Below are positions 1-11,109 of a stretch of 64,000 nt of DNA, one piece after another. A model generated the notes under the pieces. It was not told the DNA's origin, ran no database searches, and was given only the letters and a program-made list of their open reading frames with translations. Origin of the DNA: Eutypella sp. D-1 (lineage: Eukaryota; Ascomycota; Sordariomycetes; Xylariales; Diatrypaceae); the NCBI GenBank assembly GCA_023313575.1, contig JAJTTP010000016.1:372001-436000 (forward strand). The letters run 5' to 3'. The position numbers and the translations under genes were made by a program. Positions within the stretch are counted from its first letter, which is position 1, and the number at the start of each line of letters is the position of its first letter.

Positions 1-980
1 ACACGAACCTGCCCCTCCACAACCAGACCATCGCCACCTTCTGCACCAGGTTCCCCGAGCTGTCGCCCACTATCCGCCTGGTAAAGCGCTTCTTCAGCGC
101 GCACAAGCTCTCGTGCCACTTCAACGAGGAACTCATCGAGCTATTCTGCTTACAGGCATTCCTCGTGCCGTACCCATACCAGGCGCCCACGAGCGCCTCG
201 ACAGGTCTCCTACGCACGCTCCTCCTGCTCTCGCGCTGGGACTGGCGCGACGAACCCCTAATCATCGACATCAGTAGCGACACATCAACGTCCTCCTCGG
301 CGCAGCAGCGCGCGGAAATCCGCACCCGCCTCGAGGCCTGGCGCAAAATCGACCCCAACATGAACCGCACGGTACTATTCGTCGCGACGTCCCACGACGC
401 CAGCGGCACCGCGTACACGGCATCCCCGCGCGGCGGGCCCTCCAAGGTCGTCGCGACGCGCATGACGACACTAGCGCGCTCCGCGGTCCGCCTCGCGCGG
501 GACCAAGGTCTCGCGCTCGACGCGCGCGCCCTATTCCGGCCCTCGCTCGCCGAATACGACGTCCTGCTGCACCTCGCGCCGAAGGCGCTACGCGGCGTGG
601 AGCGCGGTGGCAGCGGCGCGAAGACACCCTTCAAGAACCTGACGCCGGTATCGGATAAGCTGCCCTTGCCCTCACACCCCGCACGCGCCCTCGTAGCGCG
701 GCTCGCGACGCTCTACGGGCGGCCGCTGCTCTTCTTCCACGGTGGACCCGCCGACGATGGGCCCGTCGCCGCGCTCTGGAATCCGCAATTGCACGCCCGC
801 GCTTTCACTGCGAATCTGCCTTGCGCGTTCAAACCCCGGGGCGGTAATGATGGTGATGAGGACGGTGCGGAGTCGTTGTACGAGGTCGATAGGCAGGCTA
901 TCCTCGCGGAGATCGCGCGTATTGGCGGGGATCTGATTGAGAGGATCGAGGTCCGGGGCGCGGGCGCGGGCGCTGCGTAA
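1..980 (+). CDS. utp22: Utp22/Nrap-family nucleolar protein, C-terminal part (5' end outside window)
   Basis: This is the C-terminal end of a U3 snoRNA-associated small-subunit processome protein (yeast Utp22, human NOL6/Nrap), which acts in 18S rRNA maturation in the nucleolus. The frame is open from base 3 to the TAA at 978-980 (about 325 residues) and enters from the left edge, so the GTG at 165 is internal, not a start. The identification rests on the conserved Nrap C-terminal block: the motif TIRLVKRF, then FLVPYPYQAP, then GLLRTLLLLSRWDWRDEPLI, followed by a strand-rich segment (RTVLFVATSHD). No intron is visible in this part. The short acidic linker (GGNDGDEDGAES) near the end is typical of a species-specific insert. 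The family assignment is confident; N-terminal features cannot be judged. Confidence 0.88.
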   Translation, partial: TNLPLHNQTIATFCTRFPELSPTIRLVKRFFSAHKLSCHFNEELIELFCLQAFLVPYPYQAPTSASTGLLRTLLLLSRWDWRDEPLIIDISSDTSTSSSAQQRAEIRTRLEAWRKIDPNMNRTVLFVATSHDASGTAYTASPRGGPSKVVATRMTTLARSAVRLARDQGLALDARALFRPSLAEYDVLLHLAPKALRGVERGGSGAKTPFKNLTPVSDKLPLPSHPARALVARLATLYGRPLLFFHGGPADDGPVAALWNPQLHARAFTANLPCAFKPRGGNDGDEDGAESLYEVDRQAILAEIARIGGDLIERIEVRGAGAGAA

Positions 981-2667
981 GGTCGGCTGATGTTAGTTAA
1001 TTTTGTCTACCTACCAAAGCCAAATGGTCACGAATAATACGAAACTTGAGTCAACTTCGCTGCAAATATAATTTTTTTGTCTAATCTAATCTGTGGACCT
1101 GAAAGTTTATATATGAAAATATGGTTCCCGTCAAGGTGATGTTTGTGTGGCAGCGTACGTAATCCGGATTTTAAGACCACGAAGTGCAGTGCGAATCCAC
1201 ACAGTTATGTGTGGGTCTTAACCCCCTATTTGTGACACTTGAGGATGGTGAGTGGCCACCGCGGCGCCGCTCTTAGAAACGGCATTGACATGCAGCTAGC
1301 TAGCTAAAGAGTCTGCTGAAGCGTAAAGGGAGGTCTTCATCTCATCATGTTAGACCTTCAAAGTCAATCAAGACACGTTACCTTCCATTTCAACAGAATC
1401 AGGCCCACGCACTTGCGTCCCGCATTGTTGAGAGAGGCCGTTTACGTACGTCGAAAAAAAGCGAACGGCTCCGCTCGAGCAATGGCCCTTGCCGTGTTTT
1501 TTACTTGGAAATCTCGTCGTTCATTGCCGCCAAGATAGTCGCGACAATACGGGAATACAACACGGTGGACTGCGCAATGCAAAAGAGACAAAAAAGGCAG
1601 ACATCGTATGTTTGCACCGCCGGGCTTTCAGCTTGTAGTGCCTGGTACTAATAGCTGTTTTGTTTCGGCGATGGATGTCTATCTTCATCCGCGCGAGCTG
1701 ACTGGCCCGCATCCAATACAAGGGGGCGGTTAACACCGCTGGCTGTCCTGCGAAGCATGTCACGCTTTCGTATCCTATCGACTTGCAGGGTCGATCAGGC
1801 GCGAGAATCGAGAATTAATCAACTTGAATCTGGTTTGCGCCCGCCAGCCTGGCACGCTATGATCGTAGTGGGAGAAAGGGGGGCCTGGCTCCTGTCGGCA
1901 GACACCGACCCCGTCGTGGTGTTGATCTTAGCATGGTATTAGCCCGAGAGCGAAAGGGCGGATGCCCTTGCTAATTCCACCACTTAAAACACCGAATGGG
2001 GTATTACACAGATAATATAAGGCTATATCACACTCCTATTATCACAACCATTGTCTCCTCACATAGTACCCGACTCTTCATTGTGGTAAAGGAGCTGTTC
2101 TGTTCACCACATAATACTTGATGGATTTGCAGATACAGTGATAGGCTCCATTTAATGTTCTAGTGTTTATTGTAGCCCGGTTTTGCAAATGGTCTCTTAC
2201 GGCGACACCCCTAGATCGTCTTCCTGCTCTTAACATGGAAAACTCCGATCAGGCAAAAAGGCCAGCGAAGTTGGCAAAAAATTGTTGGGTGTTTTGTGGA
2301 ATCTAGACTAGTGCATCGAATCTTGTTCAGATAGCCGTTCCAGTCACCTCCGCACTTCTCCGCGTTTCCGTGGCTGAACCACGAATCCCTTTCCTCAGGC
2401 GTGCCTTGAATGGGGTACCGGAGCCTTTCTTGCAGACAGGGGGTCCTTTTTTTTAATGGAGCAGAAATTGTATCGTGGTAGGCTGGACGGATTAGCCGGT
2501 ACGGGATTTTGCAGTGATGATACGCCGAGCTCTCCGGCCCAGATACAAAAACGGGCGTCTGCCTCCCTCTCCCTTGGTCGCGCTCGGGTATAGATAGGTT
2601 GCGCTATCGATTATACGCGCTTGCCACTTTTGGTTTGTATACAGCAGCGACTTGGCTCATTCTCGTG
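981..2667. other. Intergenic, no gene seen
   Basis: This 1.7 kb stretch holds the 3' region of the Utp22-like gene and the promoter side of the GH43 gene. Only short open frames without recognisable content or plausible splice partners occur. A small nested inverted repeat lies at about 1171-1221 (TTAAGACC...GGTCTTAA around a CCACACA/TGTGTGG stem), of unknown meaning. Confidence 0.6.
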
Positions 2668-4550
2668 ATGGTATCAGTACGCTCTTTTCTGGCGGCGTGC
2701 ACTGTTACGTCCGCCTTAGGCGCTCAGTGGATCTCTCCTGGCGCGGTGTGGTACGACACCGATGGCAACAAGATCGATGCCCATGGAGGCAACGTCGTCA
2801 AACGCGGTGACACATTCTACTGGATTGGCCAGGCCGCTAGCAGTAAGTAGACAGCGTTGCCATAACTAACTGGCGTCTTTTCTCGGACTCAATTAACACC
2901 CATCGCTAGACCAGACGCCGCAGCTGTACTCCTCGACCGACTTGGTCAATTGGAAGAACCTGGGCAAACAGGCGAGCCAGATCACGGGAATGTGGAGACC
3001 GAAGATTGCGAAGCCGAATGGGTCATTTTGGGTAAATATGGCGTTTTCTATCGTTTAGCATCGGCGAGGGGCGAGAGGCTGATCCTGATGTGCCCGGTCT
3101 AGCTCTACGGACAGCAAGACCGCTACGTGCTGTCTCTCAAGTCGTCCACATTCGAGGGTGGGTACCAGCAGTCCGCCAAGGTGCATTTGCCACCCAACGA
3201 CTACTCGTATTCTGATACCGGCATGTTCTTCGACGAGGATACTGGTAAGTAGAAACGCCTTGCATTACCAGATCAGGAGCAACTGATACCTATCTCCGCA
3301 CAGAGACCTGGTACATCCTCACCAGCGCCGACCATAATATTGTCCAGATCAACCGACTGGAGTCGGACGGAAGAGTGGGCGAACTCCAGTCGGATCTCCG
3401 TAAGTCATATTCTGGTGCGCTACGATGGCCGTCGTGAAGCGATTTGCTAACCCGTATTGATAGGGGCCGGTGCTTATGAGGCGCCCGGAATCGTCAAGGT
3501 TGACGGGGTGTACTTCCTGATCGTGTCGGGAAAGACGGGCTGGCGTTCGAACCCGAACAAGGTCTTCTGGTCGAACTCGATCAAAGGGCCGTGGCAGGGC
3601 GGCTCGGACATCGCACCGCAGAACGAGAACACGTACAACTCCCAGAACACGCATGAGCTGACGGTGAAAGGCTCCAAGACGACGACATACGTCTACATGG
3701 GCGACTCCTGGGACTCGAAGGGCGGGGCGAGCTCCAACTACGTCTGGCTGCCAATGTCTGTCAATACTGGGTAAGTCATGTGATGCCCGCGGTGATGCCC
3801 ATAATCAGAAGACATCAGCTGAAGTGTGCCTAGTTCACATTCCATCACCCTTCAATACCATGCATCGTGGAAGGTTGACGTGAAGACCGGCGAGGTCTCG
3901 TACCCGAACACCTTGAAGCGTTACGAGGCTGAAGACGCGGCCCTGAGTGGCGCAGCAGGTAAGCCATCATTCATTTGGGAAAGTAAAAGCTGGCGCGCAA
4001 ATTACTGATTGGCGGCCAGTGGTCAAGAAGTGTGAAGGCTGTGTTAGCAAGCGCTCTGTACACCGAGGCAAGTGTTTGCGAGCTCCAAAACCTTGTTGAG
4101 CTACACTGACCAATTTCTCAGTCAATGGCGACAGCGAGGTGACATTCCGCAATGTCACTGGAACAGGGTCCTTACAATGGGTTGTCTTCCACTACACTAT
4201 CAGCAACCCCAAGGGTACGATCCATGAATCCATATTTCCAACATTGTTGTTGAGACCAGAGGCTAACCCAACAATCCACGATAGATGGCGGGGCATACAT
4301 CTATGTCAATGATGGGCCGGCGGTAAACATCTCGGAACTAAACTCTCGGGCCGGATATACAAGTATAGTGCCGGTTCAACTGACTTTAGAGCCGGGTGAT
4401 GTGAATACGATCACAGTCGGGTCTTCTGGTGGCGAAGGTAAGAAGAGTGTTTCGTTACCAAGTTCTATTCGGCCTGTTGCTAACCAGTCCTTCGTAGATT
4501 TCCATATGTCCGTTGATGGTATCGAGCTCTACGAGGAGGATGAACTGTGA
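2668..4550 (+). CDS. Secreted GH43 (subfamily 24-like) exo-1,3-beta-galactanase with C-terminal CBM35
   Basis: Predicted to release galactose from beta-1,3-galactan (arabinogalactan side chains) outside the cell. Ten exons are read as 2668-2842, 2910-3031, 3103-3244, 3304-3399, 3464-3770, 3834-3958, 4020-4067, 4122-4214, 4285-4437 and 4498-4550, with phase kept throughout, giving 437 aa, the usual length for GH43+CBM35. The ATG at 2668 is chosen because it gives a clean signal peptide (MVSVRSFLAACTVTSALGA, mature N-terminus Gln); the frame upstream has no better ATG. GH43 signatures are GAVWYDTDG, LYSSTDLVNW, RPKIAK and the EAPGIVKV block with the acidic catalytic residue. The motif YNSQN supplies the Gln that replaces the usual base in characterised GH43_24 enzymes. 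The CBM35 starts at about RYEAEDAALSG. Intron 7 (4068-4121) uses a GC donor (GCAAGT). Stand-alone gene. Confidence 0.88.
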
Positions 4551-5537
4551 GGAGGCCACGAACGCCGAGCGAACGATAGTCTGGGGGTAATATAAAACCA
4601 GGCTCATCATGATAAAACCTAAACCCTTTCCTGTCGGCTCCTGAAACCCGAACTCAGCAATCGAGGCATGGCTAGCTCATCAATTAAGTAACTAGATACG
4701 TGGGGACTTTTGTAGCGGGCCCACAACATCACGTCTTCTCCCTATAACTGCAGAATCAGCGTAAGGCAGAGACAAGACATATTTAGAACGTACTATGTAA
4801 CCTCGAAGAGGCTTTTATACGATTTTCTAATAATGACTTAGGGTGACTGGGTGTGGCTGGTTTGACCACCAAGTCTTCGGGGCGCGTTTCTTAGAGAAGA
4901 CACACCTGAGTCTTAGCCCCTCCTTTTAAAACAGTTAACGGTATGACCCACTGATCAACTACACTACGGCGCCTCCCGTGTAGTTCAACCAGAACGGCAG
5001 TTAGCATACGTTGATCATGCCTTATCCTCTCCAAGTTATAAGAAGCTTATAAAGCTAGGCGACAATCGTTTAGTCGCTATCAAAAGACTGCTCGTGTGCC
5101 AATGAAATTATTGAGTGAGAGAATCGTCCGTCAGCTGAGAAGGGGCTATGAAGTCAACTTACTATGACCTTGGCGGCGCAGAGAACAGACTACTATGCAT
5201 GTAAGCGCCGACAGCCCCCAAACCTCTTCCAGACCCTGACAGGAATTCTGGGTCCCCAATTGTTGATTGGCTGTAACTATTGCATCGCGTGCACGGGGAT
5301 TTCCGTTAGATATCAACGGTTTAGTCTTGCGGAGTTCACGGAGATCAGACTGGGGATCAGACTGGGGAGGAAGAACTATTAAATTAATCGTGGTATCGAA
5401 AGTTCTGTATCGAAAGTTCCATGCTTCAAGTGTTCACTTTATTGCTACACTACTTCTTAGCGAAAGGGAATATACTATCGTATATTATCGTTACATTTGG
5501 TTACCGCCACGCCCGCCATTTCGGCCAACTAAAAGAC
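4551..5537. other. Intergenic, nothing recognised
   Basis: Roughly 1 kb between the GH43 and Clr5 genes. It is moderately AT-rich, with no coding signal, repeat or RNA that I can support. Small open frames around 5164-5554 overlap the Clr5 promoter and have no recognisable content. Confidence 0.55.
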
Positions 5538-7134
5538 ATGACCGACGCCACTGAAGCGGTGCCACAGGGGTCATCGAACATGTCAGTTACGCTACAGGCG
5601 GAGACGAAATGGGCCACTCCCCACGATTGGGCGCATCATAAAGCGACCATCATAAAGCTGTACTCAGACGATGACATGACCCTGAAGGAAGTGATGCAAA
5701 CTATGCAGGACCGGCATGGATTTTTTGCGACGTGAGTTGTCGACTATGTGGTAGCAAATTGCGGGAGACGTCCCGACACGCGTTTTCCCCGCGCGTGCAC
5801 GAACCAACAAGCGAAAACTAACAGCTAAATCTTATGTCAGTGCTAAGATGTATAAGACTCGGCTGAGTAGATGGGGGATCTACAAGTATTGTAGACGGAC
5901 CGAGAAGAATTCGGCTGCAGCCAAGATCGGGCCGATGAATACGGCAGCGCCTCCGGAACGGCAGGGGTTACACGAGCGGGCTAAGGTTGCATATTCCGGA
6001 GTGGGCCCTGTAGTGGCACGACGGAGCCAGGCCGGAGGGCCTACAGCGGCAGCTTTACGCCATCTCCTACGAGCCCCTGATGATCTACGACTACCGGAAG
6101 AGTGTATTCGCATTGTGGACGGGTTTGCGCGGGGAGCGACGGAACGGCGGCTCTGGGCGTTGGACGAGGCCGGACTACTAGCGCCGGGCACGGAGCTTAG
6201 CACCTGGAACAACTTGACAGACGTGACGCTGACGCTGCTTCTGCCGCAGCGACCAGACTTCGCGTTTCGCGTATTGCGGAAATGCTTCGACCAGTATGGC
6301 GATTTGATGCGACGGGAGGGTGGGGACGGGCCTGGGAACGCGCCATGGCTATTCCTTTCGACTTACGCATTTGTGCTGCGTACGGCAGCCACGTGGCCCG
6401 ATCTTGCCCGCTGCTTCCTGCGCTATTGCCGCGATTTGGCGCGCATCATCCACCCCGCCGGCCACCCATACCCGCGCCTCCTCGACGCAATGTGCCGCAT
6501 GGGCCCCGCTCGCATGGAGGCGTGTGCCGCCGACCTGCTCGACTCCTGCATTCTAGCCATCGAGCGACAGTTCGGTCCCGACAGCTACTGTATGGCACAT
6601 GCTCTCGTGTACATCACCAACCTGTGCGTGTCAGGCCGCACCCTGATGCCTGATGTCGCGGGGTCCAAGCTTCGCGGCCTACTCGAGCGACTGGAGGCCC
6701 GCGCTGTTAACAGTGATAGCATTCATTGTAACGACGGCGGCAGTAACGACGCCGAATCCATAATGCGGGACTTTGTGCCAGGGCTGCGGCTTAGCTTGAT
6801 GAGAGCGAGCTACCGGGCCGGGGACTTTAAAACGGCGCGCCAGATGGCGCAAGGAGTGCCTGAAAACCGACCGGAGTGGGCGTATGGCCCGAAGATCATG
6901 CAGTTTACGTATGAAGAGCGACCAGACGTGCGGGAGCTGCTGCGTGTGGGCCATCTATGGGGCTCCGTCATCAAGAAAGAGGGCATCGCTAGTCCCTGGA
7001 TGACAGGTCCTATGATCGAGTTCCGCGCCTACTTCGAACGCTTCGCCGACCGCGACGCCGACATCGCCCGTCGTGATCTTGAAGCCGGCATGGAGATCCT
7101 GTGCCAACTTGTATGTAGTGACCTGTGCTGTTGA
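5538..7134 (+). CDS. Clr5-domain protein
   Basis: Two exons, 5538-5731 and 5841-7134, encode 495 aa. The intron has a GTGAGT donor and ends TGTCAG. Splicing restores the second half of the Clr5 domain, which is the main support for the model. The domain (residues about 24-82) starts WATPHDWAHHKATI and continues through TLKEVMQTMQDRHGF into AKMYKTRLSRWGIYK. Clr5 is a short helical domain, presumed DNA-binding, found at the N-terminus of many fungal proteins. The remaining ~400 residues are helix-rich with no named domain, though the pattern of paired helices could be TPR-like. The Met at 5538 is chosen because the frame upstream (from 5421) has no family similarity. A GTATGT at 7111 could be a donor for one more 3' intron, so the last eight residues are uncertain. 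The target of regulation is unknown. Confidence 0.78.
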
Positions 7135-8190
7135 GGACTCGTTGGATGTGTGGTGTCTTTTTATGGCCATTCCTTTCTTTCCTCTACATTGAACACTCAT
7201 CTTTGAGCTAGCCAGCGACCGTAATATACGCGAAATTTTATTGAAGGGTACTATTTAGCCCTCCGGCGTTATGTTTATATAACTTGTAATATGGATTTCA
7301 GGATAATAAAGAAAGTGCTGGCTAACACGGGCTTCAATGGTTGGGTGTGGTATTGAAGATGAACTTTTATATTATATCAGTCGAGCTATACGCTCTCAAG
7401 CTCTTTACTTTGTTTTGTACCTCCCTTGAAACACGATCCGCCAATAAATGCCCTTACAAATCCCGTGTCCTTGTCCTTTAAGCTGCTATGAACCCTGGCC
7501 TGAAAGTTCCATACAGGTTCCCTTGCATCTGAATCTAATCACTCCATGGTGACACATACCTGTCGGGCCGGTGCTGGGATGGTTAAGTCGTGGGGATCGC
7601 TGTGGACGTCGCAGTATCTCTCCAGAATATCATGCGTAGTCGTCCGGCTACACGCAGGTCTATTCAGTGTCACGACGTCTACTTACAGAACCCGAACATC
7701 ATGGTAGGATAATCGCGACCACTGCCAATGCATCCGATGTATGCACAGCACGTTTAGGCCGTGTGTTTCGTCGTTATGCAGTGCGACCCTTAACTCCGAT
7801 GGCCTATCATGAGTCGTCCCATACACGCCCGGTCTAGAGCCATCCAATCGTGTACGTGCTGACGCCGACATGGCTGCTGACATGCTGCTTCACATCTATC
7901 GAAGATATCGCGGGGATAGGGTTTAGGCCTGTGCGTTGCTGATTAACTGTCAGGTTGATGGGAGCCCATCATTTGTATTGGTGGATCCATCATGGCGAGC
8001 CTATCGCTATCTCCTGGCATATAGATTGTGTAGCGCGTATACACTCTCCGGTATCACAAGGTAGAAGGTATTTATAAGAAGTGAGATCCTCCTCATCTAT
8101 GTTGCCGGCTTTATAGGCGTTCTGCCACACAGGAGATCTTCTACTACAGTCACAACTCACCTGCACATATTACCCATCTGGTGGCAACGC
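7135..8190. other. Intergenic with promoter of the SDR gene
   Basis: About 1.05 kb, no gene recognised. The only feature I can support is a TATA-like element near the right end, listed separately. Confidence 0.55.
8069..8078 (+). promoter_or_regulatory. TATA-like element of the SDR gene
   Basis: TATTTATAAG about 120 bp before the ATG at 8191, at a plausible distance for a core promoter. No transcript data are available to confirm it. Confidence 0.35.
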
Positions 8191-9207
8191 ATGATGGCGG
8201 CTCCAAGTAAAGGTACTATCCTCATCACCGGTGCTACCGGGTACGTCGGCGGTCAGATCGTCCGAGAGGCACTGGAAAAGGGATACCACGTACGCATGGC
8301 GGTGCGCTCCAAAGCATCGGGCGAGAGAGCAACTGCTATCTTCCCTGAGCATACCGCCCAGCTTTCATGGGTGGTTGTGAGTGACATCACGAAGGTGGCA
8401 TCCTACCAGGACGCCCTTGAGGGGGTAACGGGGATCGTGCACTCGGCGTCGCCGCTCGTGTTTACCCCGGAGGACAACGTGCGAGACTTGCTCGAGCCGG
8501 CGATCAAGGGGTCGATAGCGGTGCTAGAGGCGGCAAAACAATGGGGCTCCTCCGTGCAGCGCGTGGTGGCCACGTCATCGTTCGCGTCCATCGTCGACGT
8601 CAGCAAGGGCCTGCGTGAGGGCTATACCTACGACGAGAAGGACTGGAATCCGATGACGTACGAAGAGGCCTCTGTTGCAGATGGTGTCACGGCATATTGT
8701 GCATCCAAGGCCCTGGCTGAGCGTGCCATGTGGGATTGGGTAGCGCAGCACCAGCCGCGGTTCACACTTACTACCATCTGCCCGCCGTGGGTGTTTGGTC
8801 CGTACGCGCGGCAGCCGACGGGCACTGCGCACCTCAGCGAGTCCGTGTCGCTGCTCTGGGACATAGTGGCTACCAAGAAGATCCCCCCGTTCGATTTCGG
8901 CGGCTGCGCCGACTCGCGCGATGTTGCGACTGCCCACATCCGGGCTCTCGAGGTTCCGGAAGCTGCGGGTCAGAGGTTCCTCGTCGGCCACTCTTTCCGG
9001 TACCAGCTCGCCGTCGACGCCGGGCGTGCTGCGTTCCCCGAACTCGGGCTACCCGAGGGCCGACACGGTTTCGTGGAGCCCGCCTACGAAGTCGACGGGT
9101 CCAAGGCCACTAGGATCCTGGGTGTCCAGTACAAGACCCTCAAGGAGAGTGTGACGGATATGTATGAACAGCTGATCGGGGCGCGCGAAATCGAGCAGGC
9201 TGTTTAG
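8191..9207 (+). CDS. Extended SDR: NAD(P)-dependent ketone/aldehyde reductase (dihydroflavonol-reductase/Gre2-like)
   Basis: A single exon of 338 aa encodes an extended short-chain dehydrogenase/reductase, predicted to reduce carbonyl groups (ketones, methylglyoxal or phenolic aldehydes) in the cytosol using NADPH. The N-terminal Rossmann motif TGATGYVGG (residues 13-21) binds the cofactor. RMAVRS has the basic residue typical of NADPH preference. The catalytic Ser lies in VVATSSFAS (about 129-130), and the Tyr/Lys pair is YCASK (Tyr169, Lys173). CPPWVFGP is the conserved substrate-side loop of the family. Two adjacent ATGs (8191, 8194) could both serve as start. Length and motifs are complete, so the enzyme should be active. 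The exact substrate cannot be told from sequence. Confidence 0.87.
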   Translation: MMAAPSKGTILITGATGYVGGQIVREALEKGYHVRMAVRSKASGERATAIFPEHTAQLSWVVVSDITKVASYQDALEGVTGIVHSASPLVFTPEDNVRDLLEPAIKGSIAVLEAAKQWGSSVQRVVATSSFASIVDVSKGLREGYTYDEKDWNPMTYEEASVADGVTAYCASKALAERAMWDWVAQHQPRFTLTTICPPWVFGPYARQPTGTAHLSESVSLLWDIVATKKIPPFDFGGCADSRDVATAHIRALEVPEAAGQRFLVGHSFRYQLAVDAGRAAFPELGLPEGRHGFVEPAYEVDGSKATRILGVQYKTLKESVTDMYEQLIGAREIEQAV

Positions 9208-11109
9208 CCGGTTTGGGACTCCGGGTCGCTTGGTCACGGGCGTAAACGAAACAACAGGAAAGGTCGACAGTTATTAGGAGTGTCTATGTATCGTTTCTAA
9301 TCAGATAATTGATAGGGTAACCTTGATGAATACCTAGTATCGAGGCTAACCGATATTCTTATTATTCTACCTATATCCACTCATCACGTAGGTGCTTAGT
9401 GATCGTGGGACGACTTACTGTATCAACCAATCTACCTAGGGCAAGCTAGGGGTAGATAGGTTCTTAGATACAGGCGATATTAACTGCCTGCTATTCATCG
9501 GCAGATGTGACTGATAAATCATAACCATGCTCCATTTACCATCGTGTGTAACCGGCACGTTTCAAACTTCGTTAAGTCGAGATGCCTTCAAGTATATAGA
9601 TATCTAATTAGCTCCTCATAACACAGCTTGGACTTGGGAGAGTGGTATGTCTTGGCAGGTCGACGAAACGCGTATTATCGTCAACTATAGACGGCAAACG
9701 TACGGCCGTATTTGCTTCGGTACCGGTTAGCCTACTAACTATGACCCGTTACATAATTAATTCGCACGAGGACTGGCGAGAACCCACCAGAGCCCAGACG
9801 GACGGTTCCGAGTACCCCGGGAACATTTCCCCGTTTCTGCCCCGACAGGGAACATGCCAGGGCCAAGAGGTACCGGGCGCCGTACACTAGACTACTAGAG
9901 CTCTAAACCAGGGACGCCGAATGGGCTTTGCACGATTAAACCACATGGTATATTCCCATTCGAGAAGGTCTTTTCTGGCATCGCTCGGGGTCGACGAACC
10001 GTTTCCGGAGAAGGGCCTTCTCTTTCGATCGGCAACGAATCTTCACTTGTCTGTTTCCCATCTCATTTCCCCCCTTCAGCTCCTTCTGCGGTGTGGGTGG
10101 TATCTTCTCTATAGAACCGGGGACGCCTTGCGGTACATCCTGCATGATTCTTTTCAATCCTGTCGCCCCAATTCTATGATAACCAGGCATGGAAGGATCA
10201 CACGGTTTATTGATGCAGGCGACGAAAGAGCGGGCCATCCATTGCATATATGCCGCGCCAGGGACGCGGCGTCATTGGATGATCGCGGCCAGACTTGTCA
10301 GACCAGCGTTGCTTTACCAACTCTTCCCTTCGCCAAGAAGAAGGGAGGAGTCGCGCTGCCACTGCCGGTCCCCTGCCATACTATGTAAGCGTGGTAGCCC
10401 CCCCAATCCCATCATCCAAAATTTATTTGGTAGGAGGATGGGATGCTACAATGCCGCAGCGCAAGCCGCTTTTTAGAACATTCCAATCCGACCCCACCCG
10501 GTGGGAGAACCCCTTTCATCAGGCAAAAACTTATATCACGGTCGCACGGGACCGACGGATTTGCTTCAGACCGGGGTTGGAAGGGGAAGTGGGGGCGTCA
10601 ACTACCCACTTCCCAGGGAAGGGATATAGAATCGGTGCCGGCAGACATTACCCCCCTACCCTACTAAACCCCCAGGAACGCTGCAGCCGCACTCCACTTT
10701 CCGGGCAAATGCCCTTATTAGAGTAGTCAACTGTAGGCGTAGTGCGTTGTGTATATTATATGATTACATAGGCAGCGATGCCCTGCACTTGGTATAGAGA
10801 GGGGGGCGTTTCTCATTGAGGGAGATTACACGTAGTTCTTCATCTTCCCGCATGGTGGCGTTTATGAGTGTGTGTATGTGTGTTACTGGTGATACTTTTG
10901 AGGCGATTATTCGACAACCTTCACTTTGCACCGGTGCAGGGCCGGTATACACTGTCAACTGGACGCTCTAAGACAGCGGATTGGAACTAAATAAAACGTT
11001 TTCATCTCTTGCTTACACTCGCAAAGCAAGCTTAATTTTTCGGCGACAGCCTTTCGACAGTAAGATAACAAGTCAGTGGTGACAGGGAGAAGAAAACAAA
11101 AAGAAAACC
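9208..11109. other. Intergenic, no supported gene
   Basis: 1.9 kb. Open frames of up to 155 codons (for example 9921-10388 and 10295-10726) overlap each other in different frames and show no domain, signal peptide or plausible splice structure, so I do not call them. A short imperfect hairpin (AATCCCATCATCC against GGATGGGAT) lies near 10406-10444. The region just left of 11110 may hide a 5' exon of the next gene. Confidence 0.45.

Noticed and set aside
165..167. GTG as a start for a 271-aa gene
   Set aside because: The frame is open through base 3, and upstream residues continue the Utp22 family pattern, so this GTG is internal.
1171..1221. Nested hairpin that might be a terminator or RNA
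   Set aside because: A short inverted repeat alone is not enough in a eukaryotic intergenic region; no RNA family recognised.
8575..8991. 138-codon minus-strand frame inside the SDR gene
   Set aside because: Antisense to an intact enzyme with complete catalytic motifs.
10406..10444. Imperfect inverted repeat as a small transposon
   Set aside because: Arms are about 12 bp with a short loop, with no target duplication; more likely a chance hairpin.
9921..10726. Overlapping open frames of 140-155 codons
   Set aside because: They overlap in different frames, have no domains, signal peptide or splice logic, and could be chance frames in moderately GC-rich DNA.
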